A DNA stretch of 64,000 nucleotides from Paraburkholderia dioscoreae. Its GTDB lineage: Bacteria > Pseudomonadota > Gammaproteobacteria > Burkholderiales > Burkholderiaceae. The notes beneath the pieces are model-generated. The model was not told the origin of the DNA. It saw nothing but the letters and a program-made list of their open reading frames with translations, and ran no database searches. A program made the position numbers and the translations under genes. This document shows positions 25,685-33,896 of this stretch, piece after piece. Position 1 is the first letter of the stretch, and each line of letters begins with the position of its first letter. The stretch covers positions 372,001 through 436,000 of the forward strand of contig NZ_LR699553.1 of NCBI RefSeq assembly GCF_902459535.1, in the 5' to 3' direction.

Positions 25685-26068
25685 ATGGCGGCAAAGATAA
25701 TCGAAGCGATTCGCGGGCTCGAGCGAGAGCGTTTCCGGGCGATGGTCGACGGCGACGGCCCATCGCTCGACACGCTGCTCGCGGAGAACGTGAGTTACGT
25801 TCACACGAACGGCAAACGGGAAACGAAGCGGCAGTTCATCGACGGGATTGTTGCGGGTCGCCGCCGCTACCGTCAGATCGAGGTGCAGTCGCAAGACGTG
25901 TTGCCGGTTGGGCGGGAGACCTGCGTGGTCACCGGCAGGGCGCTGATCGAAATGGAAGCGAACAACGGGGCGCTGCTGTTTCCGATCGCCTACACGGCGA
26001 TCCATACGCAGGAAGACGGGCAATGGCGTCTGATTGCCTGGCAGGCCACGCGTTGCGCAATCGAGTGA
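25685..26068 (+). CDS. NTF2-like (SnoaL/DUF4440) family protein
   Basis: A 127-residue single-domain protein of the NTF2-like fold: an N-terminal helix (EAIRGLERERFRAMVDGD), the LLAENVSYVHTNGKRETKRQFID segment typical of DUF4440 proteins, and strands ending in GQWRLIAWQATR. Members range from small enzymes to binding modules, so no reaction is assigned. It starts 43 bases after pagL on the same strand and may be co-transcribed. Confidence 0.85.
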   Translation: MAAKIIEAIRGLERERFRAMVDGDGPSLDTLLAENVSYVHTNGKRETKRQFIDGIVAGRRRYRQIEVQSQDVLPVGRETCVVTGRALIEMEANNGALLFPIAYTAIHTQEDGQWRLIAWQATRCAIE

Positions 26069-26295
26069 GCCTTTGGAGGTCACTCCAACCACCCGGTTGC
26101 GCGTTGTGGGCATCTGGATGCCACGAGCATGCGGGTTACGCGCTGGTGGTTCGCGTGTGCCTCGCCTAAGCGTTCGCTCATGCGTCACCGCGGCCTGATT
26201 CTCAGGCCGCGACGCTCTTCCGATCTATACGAGTTCTACTCGCGACTATCCGCCGCACCGGTTCGGGCCAGACTACTGGCTCCCGCACCGCGCCG
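26069..26295. other. Intergenic gap with hairpin and adapter-like sequence
   Basis: A 227-base gap with no gene that I can support. It contains a perfect 9-bp hairpin with a 3-base loop (GCGGCCTGA 26190-26198, TCAGGCCGC 26202-26210). Directly after it come 17 bases identical to the 3' end of the Illumina TruSeq read-1 adapter (26210-26226), and then a small CGAGT/ACTCG hairpin. Confidence 0.6.
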
Positions 26296-27267
26296 TCACA
26301 CCGGCGTTTTCGCGACGTCCACGATCAGTTCGACCTGCCGTTCAATCGCGCTCGGCACGGGCGCTTCGCCGCGCAGTACAGCGCTGATCCAGGCGGCGGT
26401 CGTCGGCGCATCTTTGGCTTCAGGCAAGTCGACTTCCGGCGCATCGGGCGACGAGCGTTCGTGCGGCACACGCGTTTCGCAGATGCCGTCGTGCAGCCAG
26501 TCGACCTGCACCTGACGGCGCGTGTCGGCCACCGCTTCGCCTTCGGTGCCGCGCGCGAGCAGGGCGCCGCCGGCGGCCGCGTCCGGATGCGTGTTGAACA
26601 ACTGCGTCAGACTGTCGCGATACGGTGGGTGCGTGTAATTCACGAGGCGCAAGCCCGCCGGCGCGAACGGTTGCAGAATTTTCACCAGTGTGTGCGTCGA
26701 ATTACGCACGCCCATGCGCCGACGCAGCCCGAGAAGGCGCGCAAGCTTCGGCGCGAGCACGTCGATCGGCGCAAACGCAAGACGGCGCTCGGCGAGACCG
26801 TCCTCGATGTCGGCGTGCGATTGCGCGTGAGGAATCTGCAAATGCGTGAAGATTTCCGCGCTCGTCACGCGGCCCGGATCTTCGGTTACGCCATGCACCA
26901 GCACCGGCACGCCTTCGCGCGCCAGCAGCAGGGCGAGCAGCGGCACGAGATTCGGCTGCTTGCGCGCGCCGTTGTAGGTGGGTATCGACACGGGCCGAAA
27001 CGCGCCGTGCGGCAGATGCACCGGCTCGAACGACGCATGCGCGCCGGCCAGCATTGCCGCGAGTTCGTCGGCGGTTTCGCCCTTCACGCGGTATGCGAGC
27101 AGCACCGCACCGAGTTCGAGATCGGCCACGCGGCCGTCGAGCATGGCGGTGTAGAGCGCGCGCGTATCCTCGGCGGTCAGCGCGCGGGCGCCGTTCGGGC
27201 CGCGGCCGATTTCCTTGATGAAGCGGGCGCAGGGGAAGGGATTGGCGGTGTCGGCGGAGTCGGTCAT
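26296..27267 (-). CDS. ybiB: YbiB-type protein of the anthranilate phosphoribosyltransferase fold
   Basis: A 323-residue member of glycosyltransferase family 3, like TrpD but of the YbiB (TrpD2) branch, known to bind nucleic acids rather than make tryptophan. It has the helical N-terminal domain (DTRALYTAMLDGRVADLELGAVLLAYRVKGE), GVRNSTHTLVKILQPF, and VNYTHPPYRDSLTQLF. The glycine-rich phosphate loop of true TrpD is changed to VHGVTEDPGRVTSAEIF. ATG 27267 (MTDSADTANPFPC) matches relatives; a TTG at 27324 would add 19 residues without a ribosome site. No trp genes are nearby. Confidence 0.88.
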   Translation of the reverse strand: MTDSADTANPFPCARFIKEIGRGPNGARALTAEDTRALYTAMLDGRVADLELGAVLLAYRVKGETADELAAMLAGAHASFEPVHLPHGAFRPVSIPTYNGARKQPNLVPLLALLLAREGVPVLVHGVTEDPGRVTSAEIFTHLQIPHAQSHADIEDGLAERRLAFAPIDVLAPKLARLLGLRRRMGVRNSTHTLVKILQPFAPAGLRLVNYTHPPYRDSLTQLFNTHPDAAAGGALLARGTEGEAVADTRRQVQVDWLHDGICETRVPHERSSPDAPEVDLPEAKDAPTTAAWISAVLRGEAPVPSAIERQVELIVDVAKTPV

Positions 27268-27495
27268 CGGGTGCAGAGGGACGTATTGGCACGCCGCCTC
27301 AGAGCGGTCAGCCACGGTATTCAAGGGACGCTATCCGGTGTGAGTATCGCATCTATAGCGATCCGGCGAGACACCGCACTCGCGGCGCCAACCTTGCCGG
27401 CCCACGTGGAACTGCCGCGCGCGGGGCTTTGCTGCGCGTTACACTCGATGTTTTATCGCCGCGCTGGCGGCACACATCAAGGAACGGAGAACGGG

Positions 27496-28194
27496 ATGAG
27501 TTACGTATTTGCACCCGCACCGGTGGTCGCGGTGCCGGTTGTGGGGTCCAGCGAGCAGTTCGCGGTGCGTCGCATCTACTGTGTGGGCCGCAATTACGAG
27601 GCGCACGCGCGGGAGATGGGACACGATCCTGATCGCGAACCGCCGTTCTTCTTCACCAAGCCGGCTGACGCGGTGCTGTACGTCGCGCCCGGCGCCACCG
27701 GCGAGTTTCCTTATCCGCCGCAGTCGAAGAACGTCCACTTCGAGATGGAAATGGTGGCGGCGATCGGCAAGGGCGGCAAGAACATTCCGGCCGAAAGCGC
27801 GCTCGATCACGTCTACGGTTACGCGCTCGGTCTCGATATGACCCGCCGCGATCTGCAGGCTGAAGCGAAAAAGCTCGGCCGCCCGTGGGATACCGCGAAG
27901 GGCTTCGATCACTCGGCGCCGCTAGGCCCGATTCATCCGGCAGCGACGGTGGGCCATGTCGACAAGGGTGCGATCTGGTTGTCGGTGAACGGCGAGGAAA
28001 AGCAAAGCTCGGACGTGTCGCAACTGATCTGGTCGGTGGCCGAGACGGTTGCGTATCTGTCGACGCTGTTCGAACTGCAACCCGGCGATCTGATTTTCAC
28101 CGGCACACCGGAGGGCGTCGGCGCGGTGGTGCCGGGCGATCTGATGAAGGGCGGCGTGGACGGGCTCGGCGAGCTCAGCGTGCGCGTCGTCTGA
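27496..28194 (+). CDS. Fumarylacetoacetate hydrolase family protein
   Basis: A 232-residue FAH-domain enzyme. Family motifs are RIYCVGRNYEAHAREMG, FFFTKPADAVL, HFEMEMVAAIGKGGKNI with the metal-binding glutamates, YALGLDMTRRDLQ and GDLIFTGTPEGVGAVVPGD. Proteins of this length act as fumarylpyruvate or acylpyruvate hydrolases. The partner 26 bases downstream is a maleylacetoacetate/maleylpyruvate isomerase, so the pair probably finishes gentisate or homogentisate breakdown, giving fumarate plus pyruvate or acetoacetate. Which substrate is used cannot be fixed here; no ring-cleaving dioxygenase is present. Confidence 0.92.
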   Translation: MSYVFAPAPVVAVPVVGSSEQFAVRRIYCVGRNYEAHAREMGHDPDREPPFFFTKPADAVLYVAPGATGEFPYPPQSKNVHFEMEMVAAIGKGGKNIPAESALDHVYGYALGLDMTRRDLQAEAKKLGRPWDTAKGFDHSAPLGPIHPAATVGHVDKGAIWLSVNGEEKQSSDVSQLIWSVAETVAYLSTLFELQPGDLIFTGTPEGVGAVVPGDLMKGGVDGLGELSVRVV

Positions 28195-28220
28195 CGGCTG
28201 GTTTGGGGGAGACAGACAAC

Positions 28221-28865
28221 ATGAAGCTCTACAGCTATTTCCGTAGCTCGGCGTCCTATCGCGTGCGCATTGCGCTGAACGTGAAGAATCTGCCGTACGA
28301 CTACGTGCCGGTGCACCTCGTGCGCGACGGCGGCGAGCAGCTGAAGCCCGAATACCGCAAGGTGAATGCGGACGGCATCGTGCCGACCTTCATCGACGGC
28401 AATGAGGTGATGCCGCAGTCGCTCGCGATCATCGAATATCTGGAAGAGACGCATCCTGAGCCGCCGCTTCTGCCCAAAACGCCGGTCGATCGTGCCTATG
28501 TGCGGGCGCTGGCGTTGCAGGTGGCGTGCGAGATCCATCCGCTGAACAATCTGCGCGTGCTGAAGTATCTGAAGCACACGCTGGGCGTCGACGACTATGC
28601 CAAGGACGCGTGGTACCGGCACTGGGTGGAAGCGGGTTTCGCCACGTTGGAAGCGCATCTGGCCGGCGATTCGCGCACCGGCAAGCTGTGTTTTGGCGAT
28701 GCGCCGACAATCGCCGATACCTGTCTGATTCCGCAGGTGTTCAACGCGCAGCGCTTCAAGGTCGACACGGCGAAATTTCCGACGATCCAGCGCATCTACG
28801 ATCACGCAATGCAACTCGACGCGTTTGACCGCGCGGCGCCGGGAGCGCAGCCCGACGCAGAGTAA
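28221..28865 (+). CDS. maiA: Maleylacetoacetate (maleylpyruvate) isomerase
   Basis: A 214-residue zeta-class glutathione transferase that isomerises maleylacetoacetate (or maleylpyruvate) to the fumaryl form. The N-terminal thioredoxin domain has the zeta signature SSASYRVRIAL with the catalytic serine and cysteine-equivalent region, then VPTFIDGNEVMPQSLAIIEYLEE for glutathione binding. The helical C-terminal domain has CFGDAPTIADTCLIPQVFNAQRF. It follows the FAH-type hydrolase by 26 bases, and a symmetrical terminator lies behind it. Confidence 0.94.
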   Translation: MKLYSYFRSSASYRVRIALNVKNLPYDYVPVHLVRDGGEQLKPEYRKVNADGIVPTFIDGNEVMPQSLAIIEYLEETHPEPPLLPKTPVDRAYVRALALQVACEIHPLNNLRVLKYLKHTLGVDDYAKDAWYRHWVEAGFATLEAHLAGDSRTGKLCFGDAPTIADTCLIPQVFNAQRFKVDTAKFPTIQRIYDHAMQLDAFDRAAPGAQPDAE

Positions 28866-28890
28866 GCTGGCCTCACTTGCCAGGCAGGAT

Positions 28891-28924
28891 GCAAAAAGGG
28901 CACTCCGCGGAGTGCCCTTTTTGC
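28891..28924. terminator. Perfect 34-base bidirectional terminator between maiA and ftsY
   Basis: Two 16-base arms (28891-28906 and 28909-28924) match perfectly around a GC centre, with AAAAA on one side and TTTTT on the other, so it can stop both converging transcripts. Confidence 0.92.
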
Positions 28925-28950
28925 CGCCTGAACCGCAAACGCCGTGGCGT

Positions 28951-30108
28951 TCAACCGCCCAGTAATGCGTCGGAAAACTCTTCCGCGCTGAACGGCTGCA
29001 AGTCCTCGACCTTTTCGCCGACGCCGATGAAGTACACCGGGATCGGACGCTGCCGTGCGATCGCGGCCAGAATGCCGCCTTTCGCCGTGCCGTCGAGCTT
29101 GGTCACGATCAGGCCGGTGAGGCCGAGCGCGTCGTCGAAAGCCTTTACTTGCGCGAGCGCGTTCTGGCCGGTGTTGGCGTCGATCACCAGCAGCACCTCG
29201 TGCGGCGCGCCTTCTTGCGCCTTGCCGATCACGCGCTTCACCTTGCGCAGTTCTTCCATGAGATGCAGTTGGGTCGGCAGGCGGCCGGCCGTATCCGCCA
29301 TCATCACGTCGATTTTGCGGGCCCGTGCGGCGCCGACCGCGTCGAAGATCACCGCCGCCGGGTCGCCGCTTTCCTGCGACACCACGGTCACGTTGTTGCG
29401 CTGGCCCCAGATGGCCAGTTGCTCGCGCGCGGCGGCGCGGAACGTGTCGCCCGCGGCCAGCAGTACCGACTGATCGAAGCTTTGCAGATGCTTGGCGAGC
29501 TTGCCGATACTGGTGGTTTTGCCCGCGCCGTTGACGCCGGCGATCATCATCACGAGCGGCTGGGCGCGGCCCAGCATCAGCGATTTTTCCAGTGGCCTGA
29601 GCAGGTCGACGAGCAGTGTGCGCAACGCCGCTTTGACCTGTTGCGGATCGGTGAGGCGCTCGGCGCGCACTTTTTCGCGCAGCGCTTCGAGCAGGTATTC
29701 GGTGGCGTCGACCCCCGCGTCCGACATGAGCAGTGCAGTTTCGAGTTCTTCGTACAGGTCTTCGTCGATCTTCGCACCGACAAAGATGCCGGTCAGGCTC
29801 GAACTCGTCTTCGACAAGCCGGTTTTCAGGCGCGTCAGCCACGAGCGCTTTGCGCCCACGTCCGGCCGCGGCGGCGGAACGATTTCGACGGTCTCGGGCG
29901 CGGATTCTTCCGGCTCGGGCTCGATTGCGGACGGAGCGGGTGTTTCGACGCGAGCCGGAGCAGCCGCGGGGCGCGGGGTGGCCGGCGCGACAGGCGCAGG
30001 CGCCTGCACGGCGGCTCCGGGCGTCGAGCCTTCTGGCGCGGTTTGCGACTCTTCGGGCGCGTTATCGGACTCTTTCGAACCCTTGAATCGTTTGAAAAAG
30101 CTGAACAT
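28951..30108 (-). CDS. ftsY: Signal recognition particle receptor FtsY
   Basis: A 385-residue GTPase that docks the SRP-ribosome complex at the membrane. Residues about 1-85 form an acidic, Pro/Ala-rich A region. The NG domain follows: AGVNGAGKTTSIGKLA (P-loop), LAAGDTFRAAAREQL, ADTAGRLPTQ and VTKLDGTAKGG. The ATG at 30108 (MFSFFKRFKG) gives an N-terminal aromatic-basic helix suited to membrane contact; the longer open frame upstream is not expected. It diverges from rsmD, a common bacterial arrangement. Confidence 0.96.
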   Translation of the reverse strand: MFSFFKRFKGSKESDNAPEESQTAPEGSTPGAAVQAPAPVAPATPRPAAAPARVETPAPSAIEPEPEESAPETVEIVPPPRPDVGAKRSWLTRLKTGLSKTSSSLTGIFVGAKIDEDLYEELETALLMSDAGVDATEYLLEALREKVRAERLTDPQQVKAALRTLLVDLLRPLEKSLMLGRAQPLVMMIAGVNGAGKTTSIGKLAKHLQSFDQSVLLAAGDTFRAAAREQLAIWGQRNNVTVVSQESGDPAAVIFDAVGAARARKIDVMMADTAGRLPTQLHLMEELRKVKRVIGKAQEGAPHEVLLVIDANTGQNALAQVKAFDDALGLTGLIVTKLDGTAKGGILAAIARQRPIPVYFIGVGEKVEDLQPFSAEEFSDALLGG

Positions 30109-30349
30109 GATCTGGCGTGGTGAGAGCGCGCGCCGATGCGCGCAGCCGGCACAAGACCGGCGGGAGCGGCAGGCAGCGTTGCGATGCGGGATGCAAGGCG
30201 CTGGAAGCCGCACATTTTATCAGGCGCGCCGCTGCCCGTCGTATCGGCCGAACGGCCAGGCTGGACGCGCGGCGTCGCTGTGGTAACGTTGGCGCTCCGG
30301 CCCTCACGTATCGACGTCGCGGGCGCTTTCAAAACGTAATCGAAACTGC

Positions 30350-30964
30350 ATGCCCCGTTCCGCACCTTCGCGCGCCCAAGGCGCTTCATCCAAAGGCGGC
30401 AAGCCGCACGCCATCCGCATCATAGGCGGCGACTGGAAACGCACGCCGTTGCCCGTGCTCGATCTCGACGGTTTGCGCCCCACGCCCGATCGCGTCCGCG
30501 AGACGCTGTTCAACTGGCTCGGCCAGAATCTGGCGGGCCAGCGCTGTCTCGATCTGTTCGCCGGCAGCGGCGCGCTGGGCTTCGAGGCGGCGTCGCGCGG
30601 CGCGGCCCGGGTATTGATGGTGGAGCGCAATGCGCGGGCCGTCGGCCAGTTGCGCGCCAACCAGGAACGCCTGTCGGCGCGCACGATCGAAATTGCTGAA
30701 GCCGACGGTTTGCGCCTTGCCGCGAGTCTCGCGCCCGGATCGTTCGACGTGGTGTTTCTCGACCCGCCGTTCGGCGCGGATCTGCTCGGCAAAGCGCTTG
30801 CGCTGGCAGTGCCGCTAGTGAGCGCTGACGGATTTCTGTATGTGGAAGCAGGCGAGGCGCTCGAACTCGAGGACAACGAGACGCTCGCCGGCTGGGAAAT
30901 CGTGCGGCAAGGTAAAGCGGGCGCTGTCCACTTTCATTTGCTGCAGCGCGAAAATAAGGAATAA
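30350..30964 (+). CDS. rsmD: 16S rRNA (guanine966-N2)-methyltransferase RsmD
   Basis: A 204-residue S-adenosylmethionine-dependent methylase that modifies G966 of 16S rRNA in the assembled small subunit. Motifs: RIIGGDWKRTPLPV and LRPTPDRVRETLFNWL at the N terminus, CLDLFAGSGALGFEAASRGA for SAM binding, and VFLDPPFG as the catalytic motif. Length is typical. It heads an rsmD-coaD-ferredoxin series on the forward strand and diverges from ftsY. Confidence 0.95.
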   Translation: MPRSAPSRAQGASSKGGKPHAIRIIGGDWKRTPLPVLDLDGLRPTPDRVRETLFNWLGQNLAGQRCLDLFAGSGALGFEAASRGAARVLMVERNARAVGQLRANQERLSARTIEIAEADGLRLAASLAPGSFDVVFLDPPFGADLLGKALALAVPLVSADGFLYVEAGEALELEDNETLAGWEIVRQGKAGAVHFHLLQRENKE

Positions 30965-31075
30965 TGCGCGTTCCAAAACAAGCGCCGGGCGGTGTGCCGT
31001 CACGCGCGCGGTCGGTGCCAAATGCGTCGCGTGGACGCTTTGACGTGCCCTTTGTCTGAAGAGAGGAGAAATCTC

Positions 31076-31591
31076 ATGGTAGTCGCCGTGTACCCGGGCA
31101 CGTTCGATCCGCTGACACGCGGTCACGAAGACCTCGTTCGGCGCGCGTCGAGCATTTTCGACACGCTGGTGGTGGGCGTTGCCGACAGCCGCAACAAGAA
31201 ACCGTTTTTCACGCTGGAAGAGCGCCTCGACATCGCTCATGAAGTACTTGGGCACTATCCGAACGTTCAGGTCATGAGTTTCAAGGGGCTGCTGAAGGAT
31301 TTCGTACGCAGCAATAACGCGCGGGTGATCGTGCGTGGCCTGCGGGCCGTGTCGGACTTCGAATATGAGTTCCAGATGGCCGGCATGAATCGCTATTTGC
31401 TGCCCGACGTCGAAACCATGTTCATGACGCCGTCCGATCAATACCAGTTCATTTCGGGCACGATCGTGCGCGAAATTGCGCAGCTAGGCGGCGACGTCAG
31501 CAAGTTCGTGTTCCCGTCGGTCGAGCAATGGCTGAAGGAGAAGGTTGCCGCGCTGGATCCGGCCAACGGTGCTTCGGCGGCGCAACCGTAA
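31076..31591 (+). CDS. coaD: Phosphopantetheine adenylyltransferase
   Basis: A 171-residue nucleotidyltransferase that makes dephospho-CoA from 4'-phosphopantetheine and ATP, the fourth step of CoA synthesis. The ATP-binding motif is YPGTFDPLTRGHEDL. RVIVRGLRAVSDFEYEFQMA and SGTIVREIAQLGGDVSKFV follow, the latter with the second nucleotide-binding site (usually SST, here SGT). The ATG at 31076 follows GAGAGGAG. It lies 111 bases after rsmD and 63 before the ferredoxin gene. Confidence 0.96.
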   Translation: MVVAVYPGTFDPLTRGHEDLVRRASSIFDTLVVGVADSRNKKPFFTLEERLDIAHEVLGHYPNVQVMSFKGLLKDFVRSNNARVIVRGLRAVSDFEYEFQMAGMNRYLLPDVETMFMTPSDQYQFISGTIVREIAQLGGDVSKFVFPSVEQWLKEKVAALDPANGASAAQP

Positions 31592-31654
31592 CCGGCGTAA
31601 ACTGTCGGTTTGACGGATCAAAGCCGGCTGCGGCCGGCGTGAAGTGAGAGAAGT

Positions 31655-31912
31655 ATGGCCTTGATGATTACCGACGAGTGCATCAATTGCGACGTCTGCG
31701 AGCCCGAGTGCCCGAACAACGCGATTTCGATGGGCCCGGAAATCTATGTGATCGACCCGAAGAAGTGTACCGAGTGTGTCGGGCATTTCGACGAACCGCA
31801 GTGTATTCAGGTGTGCCCGGTCGAGTGTATTCCGCGCGATCCGGAGCATCTGGAGACACCCGGTGAGTTGATGGCGAAGTACCACGCGCTACAGGCTGCG
31901 AAGGGCGAGTGA
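31655..31912 (+). CDS. YfhL-type 2[4Fe-4S] ferredoxin
   Basis: An 85-residue ferredoxin of the Allochromatium type. Cluster one is bound by CINCDVCEPECP. The second uses CTECVGHFDEPQCIQVCP, with the extended spacing between the second and third cysteines that marks this class, and a C-terminal helix follows. It is widespread next to coaD in proteobacteria. Its redox partner is not known from the sequence. A strong terminator ends the transcript shortly after. Confidence 0.94.
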   Translation: MALMITDECINCDVCEPECPNNAISMGPEIYVIDPKKCTECVGHFDEPQCIQVCPVECIPRDPEHLETPGELMAKYHALQAAKGE

Positions 31913-31926
31913 GGTGCGAAGTCTGG

Positions 31927-31964
31927 AAAAACGGCGAGACCTTTTGGCCTCGCCGTTTTTTTGC
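31927..31964 (+). terminator. Intrinsic terminator after the ferredoxin gene
   Basis: 12-bp stem AAAAACGGCGAG (31927-31938) and CTCGCCGTTTTT (31949-31960) followed by more T's. The A-rich side also allows leftward termination for hisC. Confidence 0.88.
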
Positions 31965-31996
31965 CGCAACGTTTCTGCGCTGCGCTGTTCGTCGTG

Positions 31997-33076
31997 TTAA
32001 CCGACGTACGCGCTGAAGATGTCCCGCAGCGCGTCCAGAAGAATGTCGCATTCGGCGTCGGTGCCCACTGAGATCCGCAAATGCTGGTCGATTCGCGGAG
32101 CCTTGAAATGGCGCACGAAAATTTCCTTGTCCCTCAACCGCAATGCGAGCGTTGCGGCGTCGTAACCTTCGTGGCGTGCGAACAGCAGATTGGCCGCCGA
32201 CGGCAGCACCTCGAAGCCCAGCGCCGTCAGTCCCGCGGCCAGTCGTTCACGGCTTGCAACGACCTTGGCGCAGGTGTCGCGAAACCATGTGTCGTCTTCG
32301 TACGCCGCCGCGGCGGCGGCCTGCGCGAGGCGGTCCAACGGATAGGAGTTGAAACTGTCCTTCACGCGGTTCAGTGCGCCGATCAGATCCGGATTGCCAA
32401 ACGCGAAGCCGACGCGCATTCCCGCTAGCGAACGCGACTTCGACACGGTCTGAACGACCAGTAGATTCGGATAGCGATCGATCAAACCGATGGCCGACTG
32501 GGCACCGAAATCCACGTACGCTTCGTCGATCACCACCACGGACTCGGGACTGCTCGCCACCAGTCGCTCGATATCGGCAAGCGGCAGCGGACGGCCGGTC
32601 GGCGCATTCGGATTCGGGAACAGGATGCCGCCGTTCGGCGACATGTAATCGTCGACGTTGATCGCGAAGCTATCGTCGAGCGGGATGGTCCGGTAGTCGA
32701 CTTCGAAAAGCCGCGCATACGTCGGATAGAAGCTATAGGTAACGTCCGGAAACAGCAAAGGTTTGTCGTGCTTGAGTAGTGCCTGGAACGTGAGCGCGAG
32801 CACTTCATCCGAGCCGTTGCCCGCAAAGACCTGCTCGGCGCGGATGCCGTGGTACGCGGCAACTGTTTCGCGGAGCTTCTGCGCCGTAGGATCGGGGTAG
32901 CGGCGCAGCGATTCGGCTGCGTCGCCCAATTCCTGCCGGATCGCTTCGAGCACACGGGGCGACGGCGGATACGGATTCTCGTTGGTATTCAGTTTCACCG
33001 GATGCGCAACCACGGGCTGCTCGCCAGGCACATATGGCGTCAGACGGTGAACGATGTCACTCCAATAGCGGCTCAA
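31997..33076 (-). CDS. hisC: Histidinol-phosphate aminotransferase (hisC paralogue outside the his operon)
   Basis: A 359-residue PLP aminotransferase of the HisC type, which converts imidazole acetol phosphate to histidinol phosphate and may also act on phenylpyruvate or related acids. Motifs: KLNTNENPYPPSP, FAGNGSDEVLAL, FPNPNAPTGRP, VIDEAYVDFG, and VSKSRSLAGMRVGFAFG with the PLP lysine. The start is probably TTG 33076 (LSRYWSDIV), since GGGGAGA lies just before and relatives begin MSRYWSDIV. No other his genes are near, so a second hisC within the main operon elsewhere is expected; this is inference. Confidence 0.92.
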   Translation of the reverse strand: MSRYWSDIVHRLTPYVPGEQPVVAHPVKLNTNENPYPPSPRVLEAIRQELGDAAESLRRYPDPTAQKLRETVAAYHGIRAEQVFAGNGSDEVLALTFQALLKHDKPLLFPDVTYSFYPTYARLFEVDYRTIPLDDSFAINVDDYMSPNGGILFPNPNAPTGRPLPLADIERLVASSPESVVVIDEAYVDFGAQSAIGLIDRYPNLLVVQTVSKSRSLAGMRVGFAFGNPDLIGALNRVKDSFNSYPLDRLAQAAAAAAYEDDTWFRDTCAKVVASRERLAAGLTALGFEVLPSAANLLFARHEGYDAATLALRLRDKEIFVRHFKAPRIDQHLRISVGTDAECDILLDALRDIFSAYVG

Positions 33077-33146
33077 GCGATTCTCCCCATGCAAGAAAGT
33101 TACGGTCGATGGCGGCACAGCAACCCGGTTCCCGCAGCGGGGCGGT

Positions 33147-33749
33147 CTACGGATTGCGGTGCAGTTGCATCATCGCCCGTTCGAGCTCGCCTTTGATGAC
33201 TTGCGGCATCACGGCGAGTGCACGTTCGATCGAGGCATCGATCACGTCTTGCTCTTCCCGTCGCGGCGGTTTCAGCACGTAGTTGGCGACGTCCGGCTTG
33301 GCGCCGGCGCGCGCGCTCTCGGGAATCAGGTCACGCGGATGGCCGATGCCGATCCGCAACCGCCAGTATTGCTGTGACGACAGATGCGCGGTGATGTCCT
33401 TGAGCCCATTGTGGCCGCCGCTGCCACCGCCCAGCTTCAGCTTGACGCTGCCGGGCGGCATGTCGAGTTCGTCGTGCGCGACCAGAATTTCGTCGGGGAG
33501 AATCTTGAAGAACTGTGCAACCGCTACGACCGACTGGCCCGAGCGGTTCATGTACGTTTGCGGTTCCAGCAAGTGCACCTCCTCGCCGTGAAGCCGTGCC
33601 TTGGCGTAGAAACCGTGGAAACGCCGCTCGTCGCGCAGCGTTGTGCCGGCTTCGCGCGCCAGTTGATCGACCAGCCAGAAGCCGGCGTTGTGGCGCGTCG
33701 CGGTGTATTCGGCGCCCGGATTGCCGAGGCCAACGATCAGCTTGATCAT
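33147..33749 (-). CDS. pth: Peptidyl-tRNA hydrolase
   Basis: A 200-residue enzyme that frees tRNA from peptidyl-tRNA dropped by ribosomes. The N terminus has VGLGNPGAEYTATRHNAGFWL with the catalytic histidine. YMNRSGQSV, the aspartate in VAHDELDMPPG, and GGSGGHNGLKDI are all present. ATG 33749 gives the conserved MIKLIVGLGNPG; the open frame continues upstream without support. It follows rplY on the same strand, but a terminator stands between them. Confidence 0.96.
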   Translation of the reverse strand: MIKLIVGLGNPGAEYTATRHNAGFWLVDQLAREAGTTLRDERRFHGFYAKARLHGEEVHLLEPQTYMNRSGQSVVAVAQFFKILPDEILVAHDELDMPPGSVKLKLGGGSGGHNGLKDITAHLSSQQYWRLRIGIGHPRDLIPESARAGAKPDVANYVLKPPRREEQDVIDASIERALAVMPQVIKGELERAMMQLHRNP

Positions 33750-33794
33750 GATTGCGTAGGTCCATCTGGCCCGGAAGCGGAACGCGGCCGAGCC

Positions 33795-33837
33795 GAAAAA
33801 AACCAAAAAAAACCCGCCGGGGCGAACCGCGGCGGGT
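33795..33837 (-). terminator. Intrinsic terminator after rplY
   Basis: Leftward stem ACCCGCCG (33837-33830) and CGGCGGGT (33819-33812) with a 10-base loop, followed by TTTTTTTGGTTTTTTT. Confidence 0.85.
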
Positions 33838-33896
33838 CACATCGACCGTTTCATGGAAACGGATCGAGAGGATACTTGCTCAGTGCCTCGTGGCGC

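Noticed and set aside
26190..26210. Hairpin taken as terminator of the NTF2-like gene
   Set aside because: The stem is perfect but no T run follows on either strand, and the adjoining sequence may be an assembly artefact.
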